This document shows, piece by piece, positions 1 through 11,040 of a DNA stretch of 64,000 nucleotides. Within the stretch, counting starts at the first letter, position 1. Every line of letters begins with the position of its first letter. The DNA is from Guadua angustifolia. Taxonomy: Eukaryota; Streptophyta; Magnoliopsida; Poales; Poaceae. The translations under genes and the position numbers were made by a program. The notes beneath the pieces are model-generated. The model was given only the letters and a program-made list of their open reading frames with translations. It had not been told where the DNA came from and made no database searches. Location: positions 11,030,852 to 11,094,851 of the forward strand of contig CM070508.1 of assembly GCA_036346375.1 (NCBI GenBank), written 5' to 3'.

Positions 1-460
1 GTGTGCAGGAAAGTGTTTACAACTCAAGACAGTAACGGTGATTCCTAGCTCGAGCCTCTTTGTGTGTCTTTGTGGTTGTCTTTGTTGTCCCCGGAGCCCG
101 CGCATCCTTGGTCTTTATACTCATCAGACGCATAGCTGCCGGGAGATATCCCGGAGGGGCCTTCACGCACGTTGAGGATGGCGGAATCGCCGGACTTGTC
201 GCGACTCTATGTCATCCCCACGACCCGTTCTCTGGTAACTTCGGTCAAATGCTAGATCCGAAATCCTGTGGCGGACCGAGGCTTGAACGAGATCCCGCCC
301 GAGCTTGAGGTCGAAGTGGTCGAAGCTTCAGTCCTGGCGCTCTAGGTCGAGCGCCCAAGATGCACCTGTGTCGTGGTCGGGCCTTCCGAGCTTAGGGGCT
401 CCGTTGACCGCCACGCCACGGCCAAGGAGTTCCCGACCCTAAATCCACGATCCTTACATT
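1..460 (-). mobile_element. LTR fragment, probably Tat/Retand-type gypsy, cut by window edge
   Basis: This GC-rich stretch is not coding. Its wording is like the LTR at 7237-7875: a tata-type promoter region (tctttatactc), a ccgggagatatcccgg palindrome followed by a gcacgttgaggatgg-like stretch, and runs of gaggtcgaagtcg. It ends near a TTACA at about 456-460. The start lies outside the window, so neither a partner LTR nor a duplication can be seen. The assignment rests on style and partial resemblance only. Confidence 0.3.
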
Positions 461-895
461 AAACTTACACCGAGCGAAGCCAGAAAAGTAAAATGAGACA
501 TACCACCATCTAATAATGGTTTAGCAAAATCTATTTCATTTTTAGTCTACTACCTTTATTTTCCAATGAACTCATCTAATTTCAATGCCTAGTGATGAAG
601 TGTGAATTGAGTCGAGTATTTTTGTTCATTTTGAAAGAAGATTGTTGGAATGTGAATTGCAACTACCAACGTACAATCGTATGATGTTCACATCAATATA
701 TAGCACACCCAAATAAAGACCTGCTATTGACATCCAAATTTGAATCCAATAAAAACTGTAACTTCCAATCCAATTTGACAAGTTGTGGTATAGCTTATGA
801 CTTCCAATCCAATTTGCTATCAACATCGATATAGTTTATGACTTATGAAGTTTACCTTAGGGCTCGGGGAGAAGACGGCAACAGGCTCGGGGGAG
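461..895. other. AT-rich intergenic stretch, no gene seen
   Basis: No coding signal, repeat structure or RNA gene is visible. The last 40 bases (about 861-897) resemble the sequence at about 2318-2357, on the other side of the solo LTR. Confidence 0.5.
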
Positions 896-900
896 GATGT

Positions 901-2308
901 TGAAAGTATCTAGGCCCCTAAATTTCGGTTGAGTTTTGGTAATTGATAATAATAAAGTTTTAAAGTACTAATGTCTTTGAATTGAGTGTTTTTGAGTATA
1001 GGTTGACTCAAAGCGCAATGGACAAAAGGACATTGACTCAAAAATAGGATATCAATGCAACAAGACAAGAAGACCAAGGTATAAAAGATAAGTACCTTTT
1101 CATAGCTTTTACTGATCTCGGTGTTTGAAGAGAAAAGATCAGACTGCTAGAATAGATGTCGTACTATTAAGAGGGGTTATTGTCGTAAGTTTGATGTCGA
1201 GAAAAGTATCAAGGCTCAAAACATATTAAATCAGACATCTCAGGAATTAATGATACAAAAATGAAATCAAAAGAAATTAAAAGGTGCATGTTGATGCATA
1301 TGGGCGGTATGACCATGAGGCTCATGATAATACCCACTCATGATATAATACCGCATTTATGCAGTACCTTTTTCCAAGACTGGTGTTTTTGGCCCCTGAT
1401 CGTGCGGTATGACCAGAGAGCAAGCAGTACTACCGGCGAGTGGTAGTACCGGCCGAGTGACCAACGGTCACTGACCGAGCATTAATTGCTCCACAGTGAC
1501 TGTTGGGCATAGAGGAGCGGTAGTATCGGCCAAGGGGGCGGTAGTATCGACCTCTCAGCATGATTTTGAGTAACTTTTGGGCAATGGTTAGATTTGGTTG
1601 GTGAGGGCTATAAATACCCCCTCACCTGCATTTGAGAGCATTCTTTGGACCTCATTGAAAATATTTGAGCTCTTGTTAGTCTCCCGAAACTCTTGGAGCT
1701 TCAAATTTCACACATTAAGAGAGCTAGGAGATAATTGAGTGGTGCATTTAGTGATTGAGCCTTAGACACTCATTTCGACCTCAAGCAAGCGTCAATACTC
1801 ATTACTCTTGGAGGTTGTCGCCTCCTAGACGGCTTGGTGGCGTGAAGTTCGATGATCTTCACAAAGAAGCTTGTGTGAAGGCCCGATCGTTGTGAAGGCA
1901 AGGAGGTCGCCTACCCGGAGTGGGGAAGAGCTACCACGAGTGATCGAGGAAGGCTCAAGCAAGTGGAGCCGGCTTGAAAAAGTTCAAGCCACCTCAACGT
2001 GGAGTAGGGGAGACCGGCAAGTCTCCGAGACCACGGGATAAAAATTTGCGTGTTCATCCTTTGTGGTTTGCATTAATTTTATTTCTTGTATTATTCTTAA
2101 ATTCTAGCTAATTGATTGTCTTGCTTAGATTAGCCAAGTGGTTAGATTACTTGAGTAGAATAAATATTTTGGTGATCACTTGAATTGCTCAATATTAAAG
2201 GTGCTAAAATTGTCATATACGCTTAGAAATCCTAAAACTTGATTTTAGCGTGAAAAATTTAAAAACCACCTATTCACCCCCCTCTAGTCGGTTATCCTTG
2301 ATCCTACA
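901..2308 (+). mobile_element. Solo LTR A (1.4 kb) with 5-bp target duplication
   Basis: The unit starts TGAAAGTATCTAGGCCCC and ends GATCCTACA. It is flanked by perfect direct repeats GATGT (896-900 and 2309-2313), as expected for LTR integration. A TATA box (TATAAATA, 1609-1616) indicates the + orientation. No internal domain or second LTR is present, so this is a solo LTR left by unequal recombination. The related copy at 47719-49216 is on the other strand and shares its start, its 'cacccccct' end region and its size. The family is not named here. The absence of coding capacity fits an LTR. Confidence 0.8.
1303..1552. repeat. Cluster of GCGGTAGTACCGG-like palindromic motifs in solo LTR A
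   Basis: Short inverted motifs built on cggta/taccg recur: gcggtat...ataccgc around 1303-1352, then cagtactaccgg, ggtagtaccggcc and two cggtagtatcg copies up to 1552. They lie upstream of the TATA box at 1609, in what would be U3. The related LTR at 47719-49216 has a different palindrome in its own cluster. Confidence 0.6.
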
Positions 2309-2436
2309 GATGTAGGATGGGCTTGGGGAGAAGGCACACGGGCTCGAGGGAGGTGACCGTGGCATCGAAGGTGGTGAAAGATTTTGTTTTAGTGAGGAGT
2401 GCGGCGGGCAATGACCCTAGAACGATATATATAATA

Positions 2437-2702
2437 AGTGTTATATTATAGACAGTTTTTGATACCATCATAGTATCCTATTATCACAAATGGTTTATAC
2501 CATGAAGTATCATAAACGATTTGTAATACAAGCCGTCTGTGATACTTCACAGATGGTTCATACGATGAACCATTTATGACATCAATTTATCATAACAGTT
2601 CTTAGCATATTCTGTAACATGAACAGTTATGCTAGCAAAACTGTCTGTGATTAGCTTTAATACAGATGGAACATCTAATATACATCTTTCTATAGTAGTG
2701 AT
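2437..2702. mobile_element. CACTA-like MITE or CACTA terminus
   Basis: The right edge reads tctttctatagtagtg, the reverse complement of a CACTACTATAGAAAG terminus typical of CACTA elements. The left edge (gtgttatattatagacag) is a degenerate match. In between are subterminal-type repeats, including a near-palindrome atggttcat/atgaaccat at about 2552-2572. No clear 3-bp duplication is visible. Confidence 0.35.
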
Positions 2703-3518
2703 GCATGGTTCAAGCGAAGGTTTTGGTGAATGAAACATGCCATCTATTTGTTTCCACGGTACTAATCTGCGTTGCTGCTTTGCAATACGACGGTCTAAAT
2801 CATGTGTAGTTGACATGTAATAGTCGTTACTACTTAGCTACAGGCCATCCAGCTTGACGGAGACAGTGATTGTGAGAGCATCTTTTATGCGTCGCTAGTG
2901 GTCACCCCTAGCTATGTGTCATGTCAAATTCCATCGGTTGTGTCATGTTTTTTTTCTTGGACAAAGATTTGGTGATGTCTCATTTTTCATAAAGACATTT
3001 TGGTGATGCCTCATCAAATATCAACAGAGAAATGATCTCTCGGCGAGGTTTATAGATGACTCCTTGTTTGTTCCTTTGGTTGCAGGCAAGTGAGGCAACC
3101 TTTGGGGAAGAGTACAAGAAGATAAGCATTGAGATGCATCTCCATTTATCTTGTGTGCTCTCACTATTCGTTAACTTGGATTTGACGACTTGTCTTTGAT
3201 GATTGCACGCATTACGCTTGAACATACCACACAGGTGTTGAACTTCCAAAACAGAGAGTGTATAGTACTAGATCTGGAGATGTAACCGTACATGTACAAA
3301 GTAGATCTTAGCAGAAACATCTTAGCCTAGCCTTGTACGGTTCCACACTAACATTAGGAACATAATAACCTAGTTTACTTTTTTTTCTTTAGATTTTTTT
3401 AGTAAGAGTATTATTCACCTTTAGCTGTCTGGCAACATAGGGATATCCGACCCAAGGTCAAGACTCAAGCCTTTCCGCACTTCGCTCTCCACCGCCGAGA
3501 ACAACAACTATGACACAT
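2703..3518. other. Non-coding stretch, no gene seen
   Basis: Short reading frames on both strands lack recognisable domains and splice context. Nothing else stands out. Confidence 0.4.
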
Positions 3519-5168
3519 GGCTATGTCAAGGCAAAGTTGCCTATGGATATCCTTCATTTGCGACATTTTCCAAAACACACTGCAAAGTTGATATTCGGCT
3601 AAATGCAAATTTATGCATATTTGCCATAACACATTTTATTGAATAAAATAATATTTTATGACCAAGGGTGGTGAAATGTCGAAGATGCCCTCTCCTCTCC
3701 TCTTCTCTCTCACTATTCTCTAGTCGTGAAAAGAGAGTTGGGGGAGGAAGACCATTGCTCGCCAGCCAATGCACCGCCTCCACCCGCTGCCATTGAAATT
3801 GGAGCCCAAAAGGTTGAAACCATTGCACACTGTGCTCGCAACATCCAGAAGTCGACAGAGCTTGGCCATCTCATCAGTGGCCTCTGTCGTCACTCCACTA
3901 GCATCATCCTCCGCCTACCCACTTCGCATCAACCACAGACCTGTTGCACTTCTCCCAAAATCCTAGATACCGCCGCCATCCCTCAACTCCTCTACGCAGC
4001 TGCCGACCAGACCTCGCTGGCATGCCATGTTGCCAACATCTCCGCCCACCCCGCTGCACTAAATCCAAGGCTGTCACCCACCTCATTTTTCGTTGCTGCT
4101 GTCCACCTCATCTCCTTCTGCTACTCTCCATTTTCCTAACGACAACTCTAGCAACCCCTGCTCCTCATTCTTTGCTACTAAGCAGTGGCAAAGCCAGGAT
4201 AAAAATAAAGTGTGTGCTCAAAGGATTAGGCTAAATTAAGACAAACATATTAATCAGTTTGTGTTGTGATTCTCATCTAGTCATGTGTTACTACTAGTAC
4301 TTCATTATTTGAGAAATACTTATGTAACGGTCGTTTGTCAAACTTTTACATATCTATTAACAAGTTAGCAGCAATCAATCAAACAAATTGGCTATTGTCT
4401 CGATTCAACCCCTTGACATAGTTACAATTTACAAAAGAAATTTGTAAATCAAATGAGGGGCTCACGTAGCCTATTTTTTATGTCGTGGTTAACCCACACA
4501 GCCAATCAGGCACACCCCGACTCACACTACACCATCTTTCTTGCCACCTCGTTGTTGCCACGGTGGGTTACCCATCGTCACATGCACGCACCCTCGTCGG
4601 CTCTCCAACATCCACTTGATGCCCTCGCTGTGTGCTTGCAATTACTGAATCCCCATGACGTGCGTCAAGCGCTCTCGACTCGACTGCCATGTCCTCGCGA
4701 AGAAGAGTATCCAGCTACATTCCCTCTCTTTGTATGGTCTCTGTTTATGTCTAAGGTTTAAATCCGATTGTGCAGGTAGCAAGCAAAGCTCAATTACCAA
4801 ATTAGACCTCTAAGTAGTGATCTACAAATCCACATGACCTAGGAAGCAGCTCACCCACTCAGCAAAGCTTGGCGATCTAGCCTGGAGGTGGAGCGTGGGC
4901 ATGGCCGTGTGACGGGGGCTACGTCTAGAAGCCATGGTGGTAGAGGGGACCTACCCAAGGAAGAAGAATAGAAGGGAGATGGGGGCAATATGGGCATATT
5001 TGAACTAGTCTTTCTAGGAAACCAATAATTTAATCATCAAATTGTGTTCTACCATATGGGAGCAAATATTTGGTGTCCATTGATCAAATATTGACCATGA
5101 AGTGCGTTTTGCCAAATACCACAGACAAACAATGTCCACAAGCCAATTTTACCTAAAATATACTAGCC
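3519..5168. mobile_element. Mutator-like inverted-repeat unit with a GC-rich interior
   Basis: The two ends are imperfect inverted repeats over roughly 100 bases. Left GGCTATG...GGCAAAGTTGCC with ATTTTCCAAAACACACT matches the reverse complement of the right end, GGCTAGT...GGTAAAATTGGC with ATTTGGCAAAACGCACT. The interior (about 3720-4160) is richer in C and G than the flanks and holds open frames of low complexity (137 codons from 3726) without a known domain. Long inverted repeats around host-like sequence suggest a Pack-MULE, but no 9-bp duplication was found and no transposase is present. It is old and degenerate. Confidence 0.4.
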
Positions 5169-5798
5169 GTTCTTATGTAATTATCTCGCAGATGTTCACA
5201 ATTCAACATGAACCTGGCAGATCACTAAACATTTTCTTACTTACATCATTTAGCTCTATCGTGAGTTAAATAATAGAAAGCTATACTTTGGAAAAAAAAT
5301 AAGGGAAAAAACAAAGTTCAATAATCTATTTGTTTATTTTTGTGAGGAAATATGACAATAATATTTATAGGTATTGCTATTTTGAGATTATCCTCACCAC
5401 CTTTGGTTAAGGACGCTACATGTCCAAGAATTGGACATGGCAGCCCTCCCTCCACTCCATCATCCCTTCCCTTTCTGCGCATCTTTTCTTCTCTTCTAAC
5501 ACAAAAACTTTCAAAACTTTCAAACGAATCAAAAATTTTGGCTCAAAAACTTTAAACTAAAAAATTTCGGTTCAAAAACTTTGCATTCAATTGAAAACTC
5601 TCGACTCGAAAACTTTTGATTAAAAAACTTTCAATTTGAAAAACTCCCAAAAAAGTTTGAACAACTTTCAAAAATACCTTCTTTCAAAAACTTGGGAAAT
5701 TTTGAATACTTTTTAGCTTAAAGGAAAAGGAAAGGGAAATGAAGGAGGACCAAGTGGACGCTGCTAAATGTAAAAATTGCCGAGAATAACCTTAAATT
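5169..5798. other. Intergenic stretch with a low-complexity AACTTT-rich tract
   Basis: Around 5490-5700 the sequence is a run of variants of 'caaaaacttt(c/n)aa' with spacing of roughly 15-30 bases, a degenerate simple repeat. AAATT at 5794-5798 is the left flank of the copia LTR. No gene is seen. Confidence 0.5.
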
Positions 5799-6036
5799 TG
5801 TTATGAGATAAAAACTCTAAACCAAATACGGCTTAGAACTCTATCTCTTAAAGGTGTGGATCGAATCCAAACTCCTCTCTCATATTGCTATATATATCGG
5901 GTGCTTCCCATTGTAAACTATCAATCTAATAAAGCAAAAAAGGATTCCACCCATATTGTGTGCTCTTGTGTTCTTGCTCTTGGGATTGCATCTACGATTT
6001 TGGTGATTGATCGCGGGTGATCGACTACATTTTACA
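5799..6036 (+). repeat. Copia 5' LTR
   Basis: It starts TGTTATGAGATAAAAACTCT and ends near TTTTACA. It contains a TATA-like tatatatatcgg at about 5890, an AATAAA-like taataaag at about 5930, and 'gtgctcttgtgttcttgctcttg', typical of U5. The first 56 bases match 23755-23810. Confidence 0.8.
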
Positions 6037-6055
6037 ACACGTTATCAGCACGAAG
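6037..6055 (+). promoter_or_regulatory. Copia primer binding site
   Basis: ACACGTTATCAGCACGA lies directly after the LTR. It has the TATCAG core of the initiator-tRNA-type sites of plant copia elements, in a variant form. Confidence 0.5.
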
Positions 6056-6239
6056 CTCTACCGAGGCTGATCGTGATCGTCTACCTGCATCAATCAACAC
6101 TGCATCGACTTTCATCCCGCATCACGTGATCTACGCTACCGCATGCCCTACGTGAGTACATCTATGAAAATAGTGATCCCGCAAATCATACCTCTATCTG
6201 ATGTACTATTTATGCTACTGTTGTTCATCTTCTGATAAC

Positions 6240-7060
6240 TAAAAAAAGAGAAAGAGAAATCTGAGGACATGGCTCTCGGTCTCCTGGTCGTCGGCCTCCT
6301 CATGGCTGTTGCCTCCGTTGGCCTCAAGCCCCTCGGCGACAGCGCCACCGCGTTGGCCCCGTAGGCCACCGCCTGGCCCTGTGCACTCCGCCTGCAACCG
6401 CCGCCCCTCCACTCGGCCTCGCTGGCCGCTCCGCGCTATGGCCCTGTCGGCCACCGGCGTGTCTCAAGCTACACCGACCACCGCGCCCGATGTGAGCGGC
6501 TGTGGCACGCTGCTTCGTCTTCCTCGCCCGATGCGAGCAGTGGCACGGCACGATGAGATTGGTGGCGCGCTGTACCCAGCCTTGTCTTGGCGCTTGTACT
6601 TGCGACGTCTTCCCGTTGAAGATTGCTCCTGCGCGGCCGTATTGCTCCTTGGCGACTTTGCCCACCATTGACAGCCTTGGGTTTAGCGCCATCTGCGCTA
6701 TCACGTCGGTTTGGCTTCGTTGCCGCAGCCTGGCCGCTGTCCACTCGTAGCTTGGACCACCCTGCCGCTCCCCTTCCCGTTGTCGCCCGCAGCGACGATC
6801 GCGGCTGCCATGCCGCACGATCTTCGTGTCATTGCACGAGGAAATGCTGTGCCACCAGAAGTCGCCGCACCGCCTTAATCCGTGCATGCACCATCGAAAA
6901 GCGGCACGCCGTCTGGTATTCCGTGGCAGTGGCGAAGCTGAGGAGAGCGACAATGGTTCGCCCCTAGCGCAAGACGGCATCCGCGCTGTAGCCTGCTCCT
7001 TGCCGCCATGGACTCCTCTGCCTTGCGTGGAAAATGGCGGTGGTGGCTAGGGTTTGGAAA
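6240..7060 (+). other. GC-rich insert in copia leader, possible captured host sequence
   Basis: Within the AT-rich copia leader, 6260-7050 is strongly GC-rich. It has several overlapping open frames on both strands, for example a 218-codon frame on the minus strand that is probably a shadow. A + strand frame near 6270 starts with a hydrophobic, signal-like stretch (MALGLLVVGLLMAV) but is soon interrupted. No domain is recognised. Composition alone suggests foreign origin relative to the element. Confidence 0.3.
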
Positions 7061-7236
7061 CCCTAGCTGCTGATCTTTATTCCTGATATTTGGGCTGGTT
7101 TGGCCCATAGGCCAAATTGGGTAGTGTGGCCCAGAACCGTATGGGTCATCCCATTTTTCCTGAAGAAAAAATAGGATTTCAGAATTAGAAAAAAAAATCA
7201 AGAAGGTTATAAATCCTAGAAAATTAATTTCTAGGT

Positions 7237-7875
7237 TGTCGACGATTGGGATCGCCTGACCGCAAGAGTGAAAGGGAGATCGGTGTGAATGGGGGACCCA
7301 GAAAGTGCTTCACTCAACAATGGCGTAGACGTAGGTCGGTGTGTGGCGTCAGCGAACAAGGAGCAGCGAATTATACTGGTTCGAGCCCCCACGAGGGTAA
7401 TAGCTCTACGTCCAGTCTTCTCCGGAGGTGGAGGAATTAACTAACTGCGCGTAGGATGAGATGATTACGTCCAGTCTTCTCTGTTTGAGTATGCTGGTCT
7501 ATGGCTAATGAGTTGATGTCCTGTACATACGCCTTGCGTGGTCTTATATACTCCCGAATGCTACCCGCAACGGACGGGAGAGATTCTCGGGGGAGTGGCT
7601 TCGTGCGCATTGAAGGTGGGCTGTAACTGCTTCCGGAAATGCCGCCCACCTCTGCCTTGACGCCGCTACTCGGGTCTTGGTAACCGCCGGGTGAACGCAC
7701 GCCCTTGAGCCAAGGTCGAGGTCGAGCGGAGATGGGGCCTCTCACCGCTCAAGCTCGAAGTCACACGGAGTCCAACATCGCCTAGGTCGAGGTCGAAGGC
7801 CTTTGCAGGATTGCCCCGAGCCGAGTACCCTGTTGACCGTGTGTTGACCTATCAGAAATCTATCAGTCTCCGACA
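7237..7875 (-). repeat. Gypsy-1 3' LTR (639 bp)
   Basis: It is bounded by TG...CA and pairs with 17211-17854. It holds a TATA-like tcttatatactcc and many 'aggtcgaggtcgag' stretches. The purine-rich strand CCTCGGGGGCTAGC lies just inside it. Confidence 0.9.
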
Positions 7876-7896
7876 GCTAGCCCCCGAGGCCCAAGG
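7876..7896 (-). promoter_or_regulatory. Gypsy-1 polypurine tract
   Basis: Read on the minus strand, GGCCTCGGGGGCTAGC abuts the 3' LTR. The same layout (GCCTCGGGGCTAGG) precedes the 3' LTR of gypsy-2. Confidence 0.6.
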
Positions 7897-8313
7897 TCGT
7901 GGCTGGAGCACGGGCCGACCTTGAGCCTCCACAGAGACGGGACTGATTTCTGGAACCTTCGAGCTTGAGGTCGAGGTCGGGCAGAAACCTAACGCCAGGC
8001 CTTGACGAGATGACACCTGGTGCCTCTTGATCTCTGGAACTTCAGTACGGATACGGTCAGACAGCGGAATCGTTCACGACGCCTCGATTCCGCCGCCTGA
8101 CCTTTAAATTGCTCTGTCGAATCACCGTGCAGCGCGTCTTCGAGATGCCCCAACCAACCAAACTGCAGCCTCGGCTTATAAAACTTGAGACCGTCGCCAC
8201 TTCTTCGAACTCTCCGCTTCTTCGTAGTTTTTTGCTTCCTTGTTCGAGTTCTCCTTCCTCCTCCGACCAAACCTCCCCTCAAACGCCATGGCCAAGCTCA
8301 GAAAAGTTCCCTG

Positions 8314-9190
8314 ATGGCGGCAAGGATGAGGGAGCTCGAGAGCCTAGGGTTGTTGCACCCGTGGACATGGCGGCTGCCGGACGGAGAGACCGAGCCGCAG
8401 CCACGGGATGTCGAGCTCGTCAGCACAGAGCACTACATGCTCTTCGGCCTGCGGACGCCGGAGAGCGACTTTCTCGCAGCCGTTCTCACCATATGCGAGA
8501 TCGAGTTGATTTATCTGGTACCCAACTCCATTCTTTTGCTTTCCATCTTCTCTCACCTGTGCAAGGGGTTCTTCGGAATCCTTCCCACCCCCTCGCTCTT
8601 CTTCCGCTTGTTCTCCCTTTTCCGCACCGGGAAGGACCCCGGTCGGATGCCTCTACTTCCGGCTGCGGGCGGGAATCCCGTGGTCATTCCCCCAAATGCG
8701 CTCCCGTGACTCCCTCGGCCCGTGGACCGAGAGGTGGTTCTACCTGAAGCGGGGCCCAAGCGGCGCACTGACGTTCGACGGTACCCCCCTCAACGGGAAG
8801 AAGCAGACCCCGGAAGCGGGCGACCTAGAGGACGACCAAGAGGCCATCGCGGCAATCCATATTTGCGCCACGCGAGGCCTTACCGGGCAGGCCATCGCCA
8901 ACGACTTCCTGAGAGGCCGGGTGTTCCCTCTGCGGAGGAGGGAGCACCCCTTCTTCAAGATCCAAGGCCGCGACGACAAGACGCGCGAAGGGACGACTGG
9001 TAGGCTGCTTTGCCTCAAAATTTGCATCAGACTTGCCCCCCAGTTCCTCTTAATGAATTGGTCTTTTCAGCAGCGCCGAAGGAGTCCTGGATCGCCGCCC
9101 GAATGAACGAGATGTTCGGGAAGGCCGCGAACGACTACACCCTTGACGAGCCCGTGCCGAGGAACGTCTTCTTTTTACCGCAGCCGAGGT
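8314..9190 (+). pseudogene. Antisense gene, part 1: 'putative gypsy type transposon' domain
   Basis: The reading starts near 8314 (MAARMRELESLGLL) and runs through LVPNSILLLSIFSHLCKGFFG, which resembles the family known as Transposase_28 / putative gypsy type transposon. A one-base shift near 8645 moves the frame to CLYFRLRAG, SRDSLGPWTERWFYL and a long tail (to about 9000). A further exon-like piece after TTTTCAG (9068) reads SAAPKESWIAARMNEMFGKA and RNVFFLPQPR before a GTAGG donor. It runs opposite to gag-pol. The same gene sits in gypsy-2 (46376-44970). Its function is unknown; no transposase activity is implied by the family name. Confidence 0.7.
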
Positions 9191-9684
9191 AGGCCTCCAC
9201 GACCGAGCCTTCCGGACCTTGTTCGCCTAGATCCTCTTTGAACCTTGGTGCTTCCAAAGGACAAGCTCGATTCGCTGGAGACGTCGAGGAAGATGTTGCC
9301 GCCGGGCGCAGCAAGAACAAGAAGGCGAACGAGAGACCGACCTCGCATTTAAACGGTGGAAAAAGCCGAAGAAGGCGCACGTTGAGTGGGGCGACCGCAC
9401 GACGGTGAGCATCCTTGGTCGAGCCCCCGAGCTCCTTGCTCGTGATCCTTCATCTTCTGACCTAAAACCCTTCCTGCAACAGAGCGCAGCGGAGGCGGCC
9501 AGGACTTCGACCAGGCTCGGGATCGGTAGCGGCCCGAGGACTGAACCCAGGGAGACTCGTCCCCCTGCAGGGCTGGGGGCCCTTGACCCCTGAGCGGAGG
9601 TCATGACTCAGTACATCATTTGGGCTCTCCGCCTTTGAATTTCCTCTATCTTCTTAGCTTAGTAGTCGCTCTTAATCGCAAACC

Positions 9685-10380
9685 TTGAGCGCCCGAGCTC
9701 AACATCTACCCGAATTGACAATGACTATTGTCCAGGGTGGGCCCGAGTCCGAGGAAGAAGAAGAAGGGGCCGATTTTGTGCTGGCGCCCCGCCGGCCCTC
9801 GAGCCAGAGACGCATTCCATCGAGCCCCCAGAGCCAGCCCCCAGCTGACAAGTTCGACCAAGGGCTCGACGACCTGGACGAGGAAGAGCCCCTCCCCGCG
9901 ACCAGCGAGGACTATGGTACCAGTGAGGCAGACGCCGAAGACGACGTTGACCCGCCCAAGGCCGTCGAAGAATATGGCGCCGGAGGCGCCCTCGCCACGA
10001 CCGCCGAGGACACCCCGACCGTGGCAGTCGTGGTCCTCCAAGCCGCCGAGCCCGTAGACCCCCTTGCCACGGGAGGCGCGGAGGTCCGAACCGCGGGCCA
10101 GACCGAGAACACCGCAGCGGAGGAGGCCAGAGACCCTCCAGCTGTGGGGGACAAAGCCGCCACCGAGACCGGGCGCGAGGGCGAGTTGAGACCCCTCGAG
10201 GAGGAAGCTCGTGGCACGGTCGCCCATAGCGGAGCACCCGAGGACCGCACCCCCGAAGACCAGGCGGCGGCAGTGGGCGACACCACCCCAGGAACATCGG
10301 GCAGCAGCTCCACCGCATACTCCCGCGCGGCCTTCGAGCGCCGTCTCGCCCGGGTACACGACTTTTCATCGATCCTTTAG
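9685..10380 (+). CDS. Antisense gene, part 2: acidic low-complexity segment
   Basis: An open frame (231 codons, likely exon from about 9721, MTIVQGGPESEEEEEGADF) is rich in Glu, Asp, Pro, Ala and Thr, with repeated EE/PP stretches and no fold I recognise. A donor-like GTACAC lies at about 10353, before a C/T-rich intron ending CCACAG at 10446. The exon from 10447 continues in an open frame. The parallel segment in gypsy-2 (44933-44424, MSARARNLPVLTMVVIQGES) starts almost identically (MSARAQHLPELTMTIVQGGP), which supports this frame over the long overlapping ones on the other strand. Confidence 0.6.
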   Translation: MSARAQHLPELTMTIVQGGPESEEEEEGADFVLAPRRPSSQRRIPSSPQSQPPADKFDQGLDDLDEEEPLPATSEDYGTSEADAEDDVDPPKAVEEYGAGGALATTAEDTPTVAVVVLQAAEPVDPLATGGAEVRTAGQTENTAAEEARDPPAVGDKAATETGREGELRPLEEEARGTVAHSGAPEDRTPEDQAAAVGDTTPGTSGSSSTAYSRAAFERRLARVHDFSSIL

Positions 10381-10446
10381 CTCGAGTTTCCTTTCTTCCC
10401 TGTCACCCTTCTGGCGTGTATCGTGCTGATCCTTTGACCTCCACAG

Positions 10447-11040
10447 GCCATTGACTTTGTCTTCCAAGGGTTGCAAGGACTCCAAACGCACTCCGACGGG
10501 CTGAAGGCCTTGCTCGACGTGCTGGAGGGCGCATTGGCGACGCGCTCCAAGCTCGTGGAGGACCTGCAAGCCGAGCGAGATGAGGCTGCGGAAAAGGTGG
10601 CAATAGACACCCAGGAGATCGCCGGCCTTCGCGAGCTGGTGAAGACGCTCGAGGCCACTCATAAGGCCGAGCTGGAGCGGGCCATCAACTCGGAGAGGTA
10701 TCATGCGTATAAGGCCGTTGAAGACGAGCGCTCGAGGTCGGTCAGGGCGCTCGAGGCCGAGCGAGCCAAGGCTGAAGAACAGAGCAAGGCCGCCGCGGAC
10801 CAGGCAGCCACCGCGCCGAGGACCTCCCCAGAGCTCGAGGCCAAGTTTCAAGAGCTCGAGGAGAATTTGGGTCGAGTGAGCAAAGGCGGCAAGTCCGCCT
10901 TGGCCCGACTTCAAGAAGAACGCGTCGTCTGCAGTGAAGCCTCCACCAAAGCCCTTCGACTCGAGGCGGTGTCGACCTTGAGGGCCAAGGTAGCCGAGCT
11001 CGAGCAGGAGAAACTTGCGCGCGATATGGCGGACCTGTAG
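10447..11040 (+). CDS. Antisense gene, part 3: coiled-coil C-terminus
   Basis: After the acceptor CCACAG, an open frame of 198 codons runs from AIDFVFQGLQGLQTHSDGLK to a stop after LARDMADL. It is dense in Leu, Glu, Ala, Lys and Arg with heptad-like spacing (ALATRSKLVEDLQAERDEAA), a predicted long coiled coil. It ends 600 bases before the integrase stop on the other strand, so the two genes are convergent. A shorter counterpart lies in gypsy-2 at 44102-43893 (GLQGLREHADVLRGLL). The coiled coil suggests a structural or oligomerising role, but none is known to me. Confidence 0.6.
   Translation, partial: AIDFVFQGLQGLQTHSDGLKALLDVLEGALATRSKLVEDLQAERDEAAEKVAIDTQEIAGLRELVKTLEATHKAELERAINSERYHAYKAVEDERSRSVRALEAERAKAEEQSKAAADQAATAPRTSPELEAKFQELEENLGRVSKGGKSALARLQEERVVCSEASTKALRLEAVSTLRAKVAELEQEKLARDMADL

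Noticed and set aside
60..308. 82-codon ORF at the left edge
   Set aside because: It lies in LTR-like sequence with no domain or gene context.
6324..6980. 218-codon minus-strand protein
   Set aside because: It lies in a GC-rich block with open frames in most phases, low complexity, and no domain or splice context.
9706..10369. Long minus-strand frames (214-217 codons) over the acidic segment
   Set aside because: They are shadows of the GC-rich + frame, whose start recurs in gypsy-2 (MSARA...). The minus frames have no counterpart.
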